DNA of 64,000 bases from NCBI RefSeq assembly GCF_013385175.1, contig NZ_JABZEO010000003.1, positions 1-64,000 of the forward strand, given 5' to 3'. The translations under genes were made by a program, and so were the position numbers. Positions 50,033 through 64,000 of the stretch are shown piece after piece. Positions within the stretch are counted from its first letter, which is position 1. The number at the start of each line of letters is the position of its first letter. The notes under the pieces are model-generated. The model worked only from the letters and a program-made list of their open reading frames with translations, had not been told where the DNA came from and did not search any database. Source of the stretch: Allochromatium humboldtianum (GTDB lineage Bacteria > Pseudomonadota > Gammaproteobacteria > Chromatiales > Chromatiaceae).

Positions 50033-50953
50033 CTAAGCCGGCATCCCGACCTTGTAGCCCGACTCGCCGGTCCAGTAGCCGTCGCACAGACCCGAGGGCG
50101 CCCAGTCGCGCAGGCGCGCCGTGCCCTCGGCCGGGTCGAGATCGCCGGTCAGACAGTCCGCGAAGGTACGGACCACATCGGCGGTATGCTTGGACTGCGG
50201 ACTGATGCGCAGCAGATCCACGCCCAGGGCACGCACCTCATCGAGGGACGCCAGCAGGTTGTGGGTGCCGGCCGACTGGGTCTGGATGCCGTTGAGGCTC
50301 AGGAACTCCTGGCCCTCCTGGGTCGTGACCAGCACGCCATCCGGATAGTCGCCGCAGCAGAACTCGCAGTTGTCCTTGCCCAGTCCACGGTTGTAGGCCG
50401 TGAAGCAGCGCGCCGAATAGGCCAGCGGCAGTCGGCCGAAGGCGAACAGCTCGCACTCCACGCCCTCGGGCCGACGCTGGAGCAGCTCGGCGGCCGTCGC
50501 CCGACCCAGCTCCACCGGCATCACCCAGCGCTTGAGTCCGCGCTCGGCCAGGAAGGCGAGCGTGCGATGGTTGTAGAGATTGATCGAATGCCCGGCGACG
50601 AAGGGGCGCCCTTCCAGAAAATCGAGCGCGGCCAGGTCGCCCGCTTCGATCATGAAACGCTCATCGGCACAGATCCGCTTGAGGGTCTTCAATTCGCCGT
50701 CGGACTCGATCAGGGCCAGGGTCGAGATGACGGCTTGCTTGCCGGCGGCGGTCACGCGCTCGGCCAGCTCCCAATAGTCCTCGGGCTTGAGCTGACGGCG
50801 TTTGGAGCAGATGGTCTCGCCCAGATAGACGACGTCCACCGGGGCTTCGAGCAGTTCGGCATAGAAATCGAGCACCTGCTCGCGCGGCCACAGATAGAGG
50901 ATGGGGCCGAGCGAGAGACGCGGGCGATGGGCTGGGGTGTTCAAGGCTGACAT
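50033..50953 (-). CDS. ubiV: Ubiquinone biosynthesis protein UbiV (U32 family)
   Basis: UbiV with UbiU forms the O2-independent hydroxylase complex of ubiquinone synthesis. The 306-residue protein has the U32-like barrel and the four expected Fe-S cysteines: one in GETICSKRR, one in SARCFTAYNR and two in DNCEFCCG. The start is the ATG at 50953 (MSALNTPAHRPRLSLGPILY). It follows ubiU by 28 nt in the yhcC-ubiU-ubiV run. It indicates quinone synthesis without oxygen, consistent with anaerobic or microaerobic growth. Confidence 0.94.
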   Translation of the reverse strand: MSALNTPAHRPRLSLGPILYLWPREQVLDFYAELLEAPVDVVYLGETICSKRRQLKPEDYWELAERVTAAGKQAVISTLALIESDGELKTLKRICADERFMIEAGDLAALDFLEGRPFVAGHSINLYNHRTLAFLAERGLKRWVMPVELGRATAAELLQRRPEGVECELFAFGRLPLAYSARCFTAYNRGLGKDNCEFCCGDYPDGVLVTTQEGQEFLSLNGIQTQSAGTHNLLASLDEVRALGVDLLRISPQSKHTADVVRTFADCLTGDLDPAEGTARLRDWAPSGLCDGYWTGESGYKVGMPA

Positions 50954-50981
50954 GGGTGGGTTCGAATCGTTCGCTATCGGA

Positions 50982-51977
50982 TCAGTGCCAGGTGCGCTCG
51001 TAGGGACCGATGGTGGTCTGCGCACCCTCGGAGACCTGCGCCAGGATCTGGTTCCAGCTCTCCTTGGGCCGGAACGCCTGCGGATTGCGCTTGCAGCTGT
51101 CGATCGCCTCGCGCCAGACCTTGGCGACCTGGGTCACATAGCGCGTGCTGCGCTGGCGGCCCTCGATCTTGATGGCGCTGACCCCGGCGGCCAGGATGTC
51201 GGGCAGGATGTCGAGCGTGTTGAGACTGGTCGGCTCCTCGATGGCATGACGCAGCTCGCCGTCGATCTGGTAGCGGCCCTTGCAGATGGTCGGATAGCCG
51301 GCCGCCTCGCCGTGCGAACGCCGCTCCAGCAGCACGCCGCCGAGGCGCGTCTCCTGACCCTGCGGCGTGTCGCGCCACTCCACATGCGAGGCCGGCGAGC
51401 AGGCGCCGAAGGTGTTGGGCGACTGGCCGCTGGCATAGGAGGACAGCAGACAGCGCCCCTCGACCATGACGCACAGACTGCCGAAACCGAAGATCTCGAC
51501 CGGGACCGTGGTCTCGCGGATCAGGTGCGCGACCTGTTGCAGCGAGAGCACGCGCGGCACCACCACGCGCTTGATGCCGAAATGACGCTGCATGAAGCCG
51601 ATCGCCGCCGGATTGGTCGCCGACCCCTGAACCGACAGATGCAGATTGACGTTCGGATGACGCTCGGCGGCATAGTCGAGCACGCCCATGTCGGCGAGGA
51701 TGATGGCATCGACCCCGAAACCGGCGGCGCGGTCGACGGCCGCCGTCCAGCGCTCCCACCCCTTGGGCTGGGCATAGGTGTTGATGGCGACGAACACCTT
51801 GACCCGGCGGTCATGGGCGTATTTGACGCCCTCGGCGATCTGCTTGTCGTTGAAATTGAGACCGGCGAAGTGGCGCGCGTTGGTATCGTCGCGAAAACCG
51901 ATGTAGACGGCATCGGCGCCATTGTCGACGGCCGCCTTGAGCATCGGCAGATTGCCGGCGGGACAGACGAGCTCCAT
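50982..51977 (-). CDS. ubiU: Ubiquinone biosynthesis protein UbiU (U32 family)
   Basis: UbiU is the partner of UbiV in anaerobic ubiquinone hydroxylation. The 331-residue length equals that of the E. coli protein. The start MELVCPAGNLPMLKAAVDNG is diagnostic. Four Fe-S cysteines are seen (GSLCVMVEGRC, FGACSPAS, PTICKGRY), as is the KIEGRQRSTRYV segment shared by U32 proteins. I use the ATG at 51977; longer upstream readings run into yhcC, which ends 20 nt before this start. Confidence 0.95.
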   Translation of the reverse strand: MELVCPAGNLPMLKAAVDNGADAVYIGFRDDTNARHFAGLNFNDKQIAEGVKYAHDRRVKVFVAINTYAQPKGWERWTAAVDRAAGFGVDAIILADMGVLDYAAERHPNVNLHLSVQGSATNPAAIGFMQRHFGIKRVVVPRVLSLQQVAHLIRETTVPVEIFGFGSLCVMVEGRCLLSSYASGQSPNTFGACSPASHVEWRDTPQGQETRLGGVLLERRSHGEAAGYPTICKGRYQIDGELRHAIEEPTSLNTLDILPDILAAGVSAIKIEGRQRSTRYVTQVAKVWREAIDSCKRNPQAFRPKESWNQILAQVSEGAQTTIGPYERTWH

Positions 51978-51997
51978 GGTGTTTGGACCCCCGAGGA

Positions 51998-52972
51998 TCA
52001 AGCGGTGTTGACGAGTCGATGAGTGGAAAGGGTGTCGGCGCGGTCGCCCTGGCGGGCGCCGCGACGGAACAGTTCGGCCTCGATGGCGTTGAGCACCGCC
52101 CATTTGCGGTTGCACCAGTCGGGCGCGAGCAGGATGTCGCGCGAGGCCGTCCCGGTCAGACGATGATAGACCACGCTGGCCGGCGTGCGTTCGACCAGAT
52201 CGGCGCAGATGGCGACATAGTCGTCCATGGCGAGCGGCTGATAGTCGCCCCGTCGCCAGTCGATGGCCAGCCGGGTGTGACGGACCACGTGCAGCGGATG
52301 GACCTTGAGTCCCTCGACGCCGAGTTCCAGCACCCGGTCGAGGGTTGTCAGCGCCTCGGCGTGGCCCTCGCCCGGCAGCCCGACGATGAGATGGGCGCAG
52401 ACCGGGATGCCGCGCCGATGCGCCGCCGTCACCGCCGTGCGGTACTCGGCTAAGCCGTGACCGCGATTGACGCGCTCGAGCGTTGCGTCGTTGGCCGACT
52501 GCAAGCCCAGCTCCAGCCACACCTCCTTGCCGCGCGCGCGATAGCCGGCGAGCAGGTCGAGCACGGCGTCCGGCACGCAGTCCGGGCGCGTGCCGACTGA
52601 CAACCCCACGACATCCGGGTGCGTGAGTGCGCTGTCATAGCGTTCGCGCAGCACCGCGATCTCGTCATAGGTGTTGGTGTAGGTCTGGAAATAGGCCATG
52701 AACCGGCGCGCGCCCGTGCGTTTGGCGAGCACGCCGCGTCCGGCGTCGAGCTGCGGGTCGATCTCGGGCGAGCGCTTGGCGTTGGGGCCGAAGGAGACGT
52801 TGTTGCAGAAGGTGCAGCCGCCATGTCCCTTGGCGCCGTCGCGATTCGGACAGGTGAAGCCGGCATTGAGCGCGAGCTTGTGCACCCGCTGGCCGTAGCG
52901 CTTCAGCAGATACTGACCGAAGGTATTGACGCGATCACTGAGCGCGCGATGTGGAGCGGACGGGGAAGGCAT
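51998..52972 (-). CDS. yhcC: YhcC-type radical SAM protein
   Basis: A 324-residue radical SAM enzyme of the TIGR01212/YhcC family. Its 4Fe-4S motif is the unusual CPNRDGAKGHGGCTFC spacing of this family. Downstream are GLSVGTRPDCVPD, WLELGLQSAND and LIVGLPGEG, typical of the family's barrel. The reaction is unknown. The start is the ATG at 52972 (MPSPSAPHRALSDRV). It lies first, just upstream of ubiU and ubiV, a linkage that suggests an anaerobic role. Confidence 0.92.
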   Translation of the reverse strand: MPSPSAPHRALSDRVNTFGQYLLKRYGQRVHKLALNAGFTCPNRDGAKGHGGCTFCNNVSFGPNAKRSPEIDPQLDAGRGVLAKRTGARRFMAYFQTYTNTYDEIAVLRERYDSALTHPDVVGLSVGTRPDCVPDAVLDLLAGYRARGKEVWLELGLQSANDATLERVNRGHGLAEYRTAVTAAHRRGIPVCAHLIVGLPGEGHAEALTTLDRVLELGVEGLKVHPLHVVRHTRLAIDWRRGDYQPLAMDDYVAICADLVERTPASVVYHRLTGTASRDILLAPDWCNRKWAVLNAIEAELFRRGARQGDRADTLSTHRLVNTA

Positions 52973-53232
52973 GGGTCTGACATCAACCGAGCGGCGGCGA
53001 TCGGCGTTCGATCCGGACCCGTCAGTATAGTGATCAATCGCGCCTCCTGCAAAACGCGCATCCAGTTCATTCACGACCGCTGCCCTAGAGCCGCAACCGA
53101 GACGACGGATCCCGCTGGATCATTCGCTCGGTGGTATCCTGGATACCGTTGCTGCTCGGATTTCTGATAGCTGTCCTGCGGCTCTCGCGTCCTTACCGAC
53201 CGAATATTTCGATCAATCGTACCAATCGCCCA

Positions 53233-54303
53233 TTGAGCCAAGACACCCGCCTACCCGACACGCCCCAGGCACTGGCCGAGCGCCTCAAGACCTGGGGACG
53301 TGAACTGGGCTTCCAGCAGATCGGCATCACGGACACCGATCTCACGGACGCCGAGCCGCGTCTGCGCGACTGGCTCGCGCGCGGCTATCACGGCGAAATG
53401 GACTACATGGCCCGTCACGGCGCCAAGCGCTCACGCCCGGCCGAACTCGTGCCCGGCACCCTGAGCGTGATCTCGGCGCGGATGGACTACCAGCCCGAAT
53501 CCCGCGCCGCCATCCATGAACGGCTCGCCGACCCGGCCGGCGCCTTCATCTCACGCTATACGCTCGGACGCGACTATCACAAAGTCCTGCGCCGGCGACT
53601 GCAACATCTGGCCGACCGACTCGCCGCCCACATCGGCCCCTTCGGCCATCGCGTCTTCGTCGACTCGGCGCCCGTGATGGAAAAACCGCTGGCCGAAAAG
53701 GCCGGACTCGGCTGGATCGGCAAACACAGCAATCTGGTCAACCCGCGCGCCGGCTCCTGGTTCTTCCTCGGCGAGATCTACACCGACCTGCCGCTCCCGC
53801 CCGATCAGCCCATGACCGATCACTGCGGACGCTGCCAAGCCTGTCTCGACGCCTGCCCCACAGGCGCCATCGTCGCCCCCTACCAGGTCGATGGCCGACG
53901 CTGCATCTCCTATCTGACGATCGAACTCAAGGGCGCCATCCCAGAACCGCTGCGTCCCCTGATCGGCAACCGCATTCACGGCTGCGACGACTGCCAGCTG
54001 GTCTGCCCCTGGAACCGCTTCGCCCGACTCACCGAAGAGACCGACTTCCTGCCCCGTCACGGCCTGGACACGGCCACCCTGATCGCCCTGTTCGCCTGGG
54101 ACGAACCGACCTTCCTCGCACGCACCGAAGGCTCCGCGATCCGACGCCTCGGCCACGAACGCTGGCTACGCAACCTCGCCGTCGCGCTCGGCAACGCCCC
54201 AGACTCACCGCAAGTCCGGACTGCACTCGAAGCCCGCGCCGACCACCCCAGCCTACTGGTGCGCGAGCACGTAGCCTGGGCGCTTGCCGGACGCTTCCCC
54301 TAA
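53233..54303 (+). CDS. queG: Epoxyqueuosine reductase
   Basis: QueG performs the last step of queuosine tRNA modification, reducing epoxyqueuosine with cobalamin and two 4Fe-4S clusters. The 356-residue protein has LGFQQIGITDTDL, GYHGEMDYMARH, the cobalamin-domain VFVDSAPVMEKPLAEKAGLGWIGKH, and the clusters CGRCQACLDACPTG and CDDCQLVCPWN. The TTG at 53233 (LSQDTRLPDTPQ) gives the same N-terminal spacing as E. coli QueG. A GTG at 53131 would add a hydrophobic 34-residue leader and is less likely. The 260-nt gap before it holds no other gene. Confidence 0.94.
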   Translation: MSQDTRLPDTPQALAERLKTWGRELGFQQIGITDTDLTDAEPRLRDWLARGYHGEMDYMARHGAKRSRPAELVPGTLSVISARMDYQPESRAAIHERLADPAGAFISRYTLGRDYHKVLRRRLQHLADRLAAHIGPFGHRVFVDSAPVMEKPLAEKAGLGWIGKHSNLVNPRAGSWFFLGEIYTDLPLPPDQPMTDHCGRCQACLDACPTGAIVAPYQVDGRRCISYLTIELKGAIPEPLRPLIGNRIHGCDDCQLVCPWNRFARLTEETDFLPRHGLDTATLIALFAWDEPTFLARTEGSAIRRLGHERWLRNLAVALGNAPDSPQVRTALEARADHPSLLVREHVAWALAGRFP

Positions 54304-54332
54304 AGCGCCGGCCGCAACCACCGACGCTCAAG

Positions 54333-54434
54333 CGACTCGGGCGCCGGTGGTCGGGGGCGTCGACGGCATGGATGCCGTCGTCGAGCCTCCAGGGATGGAT
54401 TCACGGCGACCCCCGACCGCCGGCGCCCGAGTCG
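54333..54434. repeat. Long inverted repeat with nested hairpin between queG and the narL-like gene
   Basis: Two 25-nt arms (54333-54357 and 54410-54434) are inverted copies with one T/C mismatch, which still pairs as G-U in RNA. Inside, a second perfect 9-nt dyad (CGACGGCAT / ATGCCGTCG) lies at 54361-54380. The right arm is inside the 3' end of the narL-like gene. It probably forms a bidirectional terminator or cruciform between the convergent genes, though it has no T-run. Confidence 0.75.
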
Positions 54435-55117
54435 CCACTGCCACCAACACCGCCACCGCAACCACCCGAGCCCCCCCGCTCACACAATCCCCGCTCGACC
54501 GCGATCACCGCCGCCTCGACCCGCGAATGCACATCGAGCTTACGCAGAATCGCCTTCACATGCAGCTTGACCGTCCCCTCCGAGATCCCCAACGCACGCG
54601 CAATGGTCTTGTTGCTCTGCCCCTCGGCCAGATGACAGAGGATCTCCTGCTCGCGCGGGGTCAGATCCGCCGCCCCGCCACTCACGACAGTCACAGGCTT
54701 AGACTCACCCCGCACCGCCCGCGCCAGCACCCCCATCAACTCAGGCGCCACCACCGTGCGCCCCTGCACGATCTCACCCAAGGCCGCGATCAGCGCATCC
54801 GGCTCCATATCCTTGAGCAGATACCCCTGCGCCCCACTCTGGAGCGAATCGATCACATCGCGCTCCTCGGCACTGGTCGTCAACATCGCGATCGGCATCG
54901 ACTGATGGGCCGCACGCAACCGGCGCAACAACTCCAGCCCGTTCAGCCCCGGCATCCGCATGTCGAGCAGGACCACATCGGGACGGGTCGCGGCCACCCG
55001 CTCGATTCCAGTGCTGGAATCGCCCACGGCCGCCACCACCTCGATACCGCGCCGCTCCAGCAACTCCTGAAGCCCAAAGCGAAACAAGGCATGATCATCG
55101 ATCAGGAGTACGCGCAT
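54401..55117 (-). CDS. NarL/FixJ-type response regulator with Gly-rich tail
   Basis: A 238-residue regulator with receiver (DDH, Asp52 in VVLLDMRMPG) and a LuxR-type helix-turn-helix (about 150-210, LTPREQEILCHLAEGQSNKTIARALGISEGTVKLHVK in full agreement with the family). The last ~24 residues are an unusual Gly/Ser tail. Part of it is encoded by the right arm of an inverted repeat. The ATG at 55117 overlaps the kinase gene's end by 16 nt, so the kinase is its partner. It resembles NarL, but no nitrate gene is nearby. Confidence 0.93.
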   Translation of the reverse strand: MRVLLIDDHALFRFGLQELLERRGIEVVAAVGDSSTGIERVAATRPDVVLLDMRMPGLNGLELLRRLRAAHQSMPIAMLTTSAEERDVIDSLQSGAQGYLLKDMEPDALIAALGEIVQGRTVVAPELMGVLARAVRGESKPVTVVSGGAADLTPREQEILCHLAEGQSNKTIARALGISEGTVKLHVKAILRKLDVHSRVEAAVIAVERGLCERGGSGGCGGGVGGSGDSGAGGRGSP

Positions 55118-56762
55118 CGATCCGCCTCCAGGCCCTGAGTCTGACGTCCGGGACGACGGCCGGCATCGAAGACGATCTCCACCCGCGTCCCCTCCCCCGG
55201 CTCGCTCTCGATACGCAGTTCTGCACCGATGCGCCGCGCGCGCTCCTCCAGGATCGACAACCCGATGCACTCGCCCGGCGGGGATTGCTCATCCGGCGGG
55301 CTGAAACCGACCCCATCGTCCTCGATCAACAACACATGCCGCCCGCCGCTCTCGCGCGTCAGCAACACCCGCACCGTATGCGCCTGAGCGTGCTTGCGGA
55401 TGTTGGCCAGCGCCTCCTGAGCGATACGCAGCAACTGCAACTCCTCGGTCGCCGACAGCTCGAACGGACGGCTGTCGTTCTGGAACAGCACATGGGCGCC
55501 GGTCTCACGCCCGAGCCGCTGGGTGAGCTTGGCGAGCGCCGGCACCAGCCCACGCCGGTCGAGCGGCGCGCGAAAGCTCGCCAGCAGCTCGCGCAGCTCG
55601 GTGTGGGCCTCGTCCAGACCATTGCGGATGCGCGTGAGATCGTTGCGCGCCTCGGGCGGAATGGAACAGCCGGCGAGCGAGTCGTCGAGCATCCGGCACT
55701 GGAAGCGCAGACTGGCCAGGGTCTGCGCCAGTGAATCGTGCAGCTCGTGGGCGAGCGCGTTGCGCTCCTCGACGATCGACAGCCGGTGCGCCTCGGCGTC
55801 CGAACGCTGCTTGGCGATGGCCATGCCCAAATGATGACCGACGGTGAACAGCAGATCCATGATGTCCTCGCGCCCCTTCAGGCCGGGGCGATCGAGGAAC
55901 AGGCTATAGACGCCGAGCAGCTCGTCGCGATGCTCCAGCGGCACCGTGACCACCTCGATCTCGGAACTGGCGAACATGCGCCGGCCATAGAGGCGCGAGC
56001 AGTAGCGCGCGTCGTTGTCGCACAGGATGTCGCCGGGCGCGAGCACATTGCCGCACAGACAGAGATCGACCGGCGCCATGTCCGACTCGCGCACCAGATC
56101 GTCGTTCAACCCGATGGAGCCGATCAGCCGCCGCGTGCCGTCCGGCAACACCAGACGCACCGTCGCCGCGCGCGCGTTGATCATCTCCTTGAGCACGCGC
56201 AGGAAGCGCAACAGCAGTTCCTCCACGCTCTCGGTCTGATGGATGCCGGCGGCCACGTCGTAGAGGATCTTGAGCGAGGCGGTCTTCTGGGCCAGACGCC
56301 GCGTCTGGCGCGCCACGCGATCGTCCATGTCCTCGTAGAGACCGGTCAGCTCCTCGTTGAGACTGCGGATGTCCTGAGCGATGCCCTGCAACACCCCGGT
56401 CTCGGTCAGACTGTCGCCGGCCCCCGGCTCGCCCTGACAGACCTGGGTCAGCGAATGCTCCAGACGCACCAGCGGCCGCAACAGCCGATCGCGCAGCCGT
56501 CGCCAGACCAGCACGGTGCAGGCCAGTCCCAGCGCCAGCATCCCGAACAGACTCCAGCGCGCCCAGGTCGCTTCGGGCCAGGCGACCTGGGCGGCGAGCA
56601 GCGCGGCCAGACCGGCAAGCGTCAGGCCCAGCGCCCACAGCGGGCGCCTCAGATCGGCCGCGCGCAGGATCTCGTGGACGCGCCGATCCAGGGTCTCGCG
56701 GCCCTGGCCCCCGGAGTTCGGAGCGATGCGCCGACCGGAGAGCCGCGTCGTCGTGGCGGCCG

Positions 56763-56766
<4 letters not shown>
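55102..56766 (-). CDS. NarX-like sensor histidine kinase
   Basis: The 554-residue kinase has two membrane helices (about 43-62 and 72-90) with almost no periplasmic loop. A HAMP-like linker and coiled coil follow. The cytoplasmic GAF domain (about 175-330) is Cys-rich (DLCLCGNVLAPGDILCDN and YCSRLYG), as in NarX/NarQ relatives, and may bind a metal or Fe-S centre. The HisKA_3 domain has His343 in AHELHDSLAQ. The ATPase domain contains QEALANIRKHAQA and GVGFSP. The missing nitrate-type periplasmic sensor suggests an internal redox signal. Its first 4 nt overlap the stop of the upstream hybrid kinase. Confidence 0.92.
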
Positions 56767-60893
<4,127 letters not shown>

Positions 60894-60910
60894 TGATTCG
60901 GGATTCGTTG

Positions 60911-60933
60911 GCGCGGGGGCGCTGTGCCCGCGC
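60911..60933. promoter_or_regulatory. GC-rich dyad in the divergent kinase leader
   Basis: GCGCGGG-N9-CCCGCGC lies 18-40 nt before the ATG of the 1376-residue kinase. It could be an operator or a leader hairpin limiting translation. Confidence 0.35.
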
Positions 60934-60979
60934 GTTGGAACTTTCTCTGAAATATGGGGGATATTGCACCAGCCGAACC

Positions 60980-60995
60980 AAGGATTGCTATCCTT
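60980..60995. promoter_or_regulatory. AAGGAT/ATCCTT dyad between divergent hybrid kinases
   Basis: Perfect AAGGAT-TGCT-ATCCTT followed by TTG on the plus strand, in the 241-nt gap between the two divergent kinase genes. It may be a shared operator or a short hairpin. The AATAT-GGGGG-ATATT dyad just to its left is a further candidate site. Confidence 0.35.
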
Positions 60996-61134
60996 TTGAG
61001 GCATTCGTCACAGTTTTTCATCGAGTTGGCGGGCAATCTCAGCGCCTCACACCAGAGTCCGCCGCTTCGACGAGACTCAGGAGATCCGCCCATCCGGCGA
61101 GCTTCGCGCCCGTCCAACCTGGCAGCCCGAGATC

Positions 61135-64000
<2,866 letters not shown>

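Overview
The window is high-GC, densely coded and almost entirely chromosomal in character. The conserved block pgpA-thiL-nusB-ribH-ribBA-ribC-ribD-nrdR, the kdsB-lpxK pair, ubiUV-yhcC, oxyR with cysteines exactly at 199 and 208, and many signalling genes point to a gammaproteobacterium. A purple sulfur bacterium of the Chromatiaceae (Allochromatium-like) is my best guess. That is an inference from gene content and composition, because no photosynthesis or sulfur-oxidation gene lies in the window. No rRNA, tRNA, CRISPR array, transposase or integrase was seen. No gap between genes exceeds 300 bases.

Layout. 0.07-9.7 kb (minus strand): a degenerate c-di-GMP-type response regulator, then pgpA, thiL, nusB, four riboflavin genes, nrdR and glyA, many with 1-10 nt junctions. 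9.9-15.9 kb (plus): a glycine-zipper lipoprotein, an alpha/beta hydrolase, and a hybrid histidine kinase / outer-membrane beta-barrel / small PstS-like protein locus. 16.0-23.5 kb (minus): kdsB-lpxK, an ExeA/GspB pair without other type II secretion genes, and clpB with a recognisable heat-shock promoter. 23.6-30.1 kb: divergent oxyR, opgD and a 1283-residue fused FAD/Fe-S oxidoreductase.

30.2-40.4 kb is an accessory island, all on the plus strand. It holds hipBA (with a readable autoregulatory promoter), two very large overlapping genes of unknown family (1049 and 1283 residues, the second containing a superfamily-2 helicase core), a small CcbP-like protein, and vapBC. The two large genes are the best candidate for an undescribed, probably defence-related, two-component nucleic-acid system. 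Toxin-antitoxin pairs on both sides fit a defence or genome-stability island.

40.4-64.0 kb is rich in signal transduction. It has a BvgS-like kinase translationally overlapped with a REC-DUF3369-GGDEF-EAL regulator, an OmpR-type regulator divergent from a membrane kinase, and a THI5-like periplasmic sensor diguanylate cyclase. A NarX/NarL-like pair is fused by overlap to a 1376-residue multi-PAS hybrid kinase, and a second hybrid kinase runs off the right edge. Among these sit yhcC-ubiU-ubiV (oxygen-independent ubiquinone synthesis) and queG. Several signalling outputs are degenerate (a GGDEF/EAL protein with no catalytic motifs, an AGDAF variant), so c-di-GMP signalling here mixes synthesis, breakdown and probable receptor roles.
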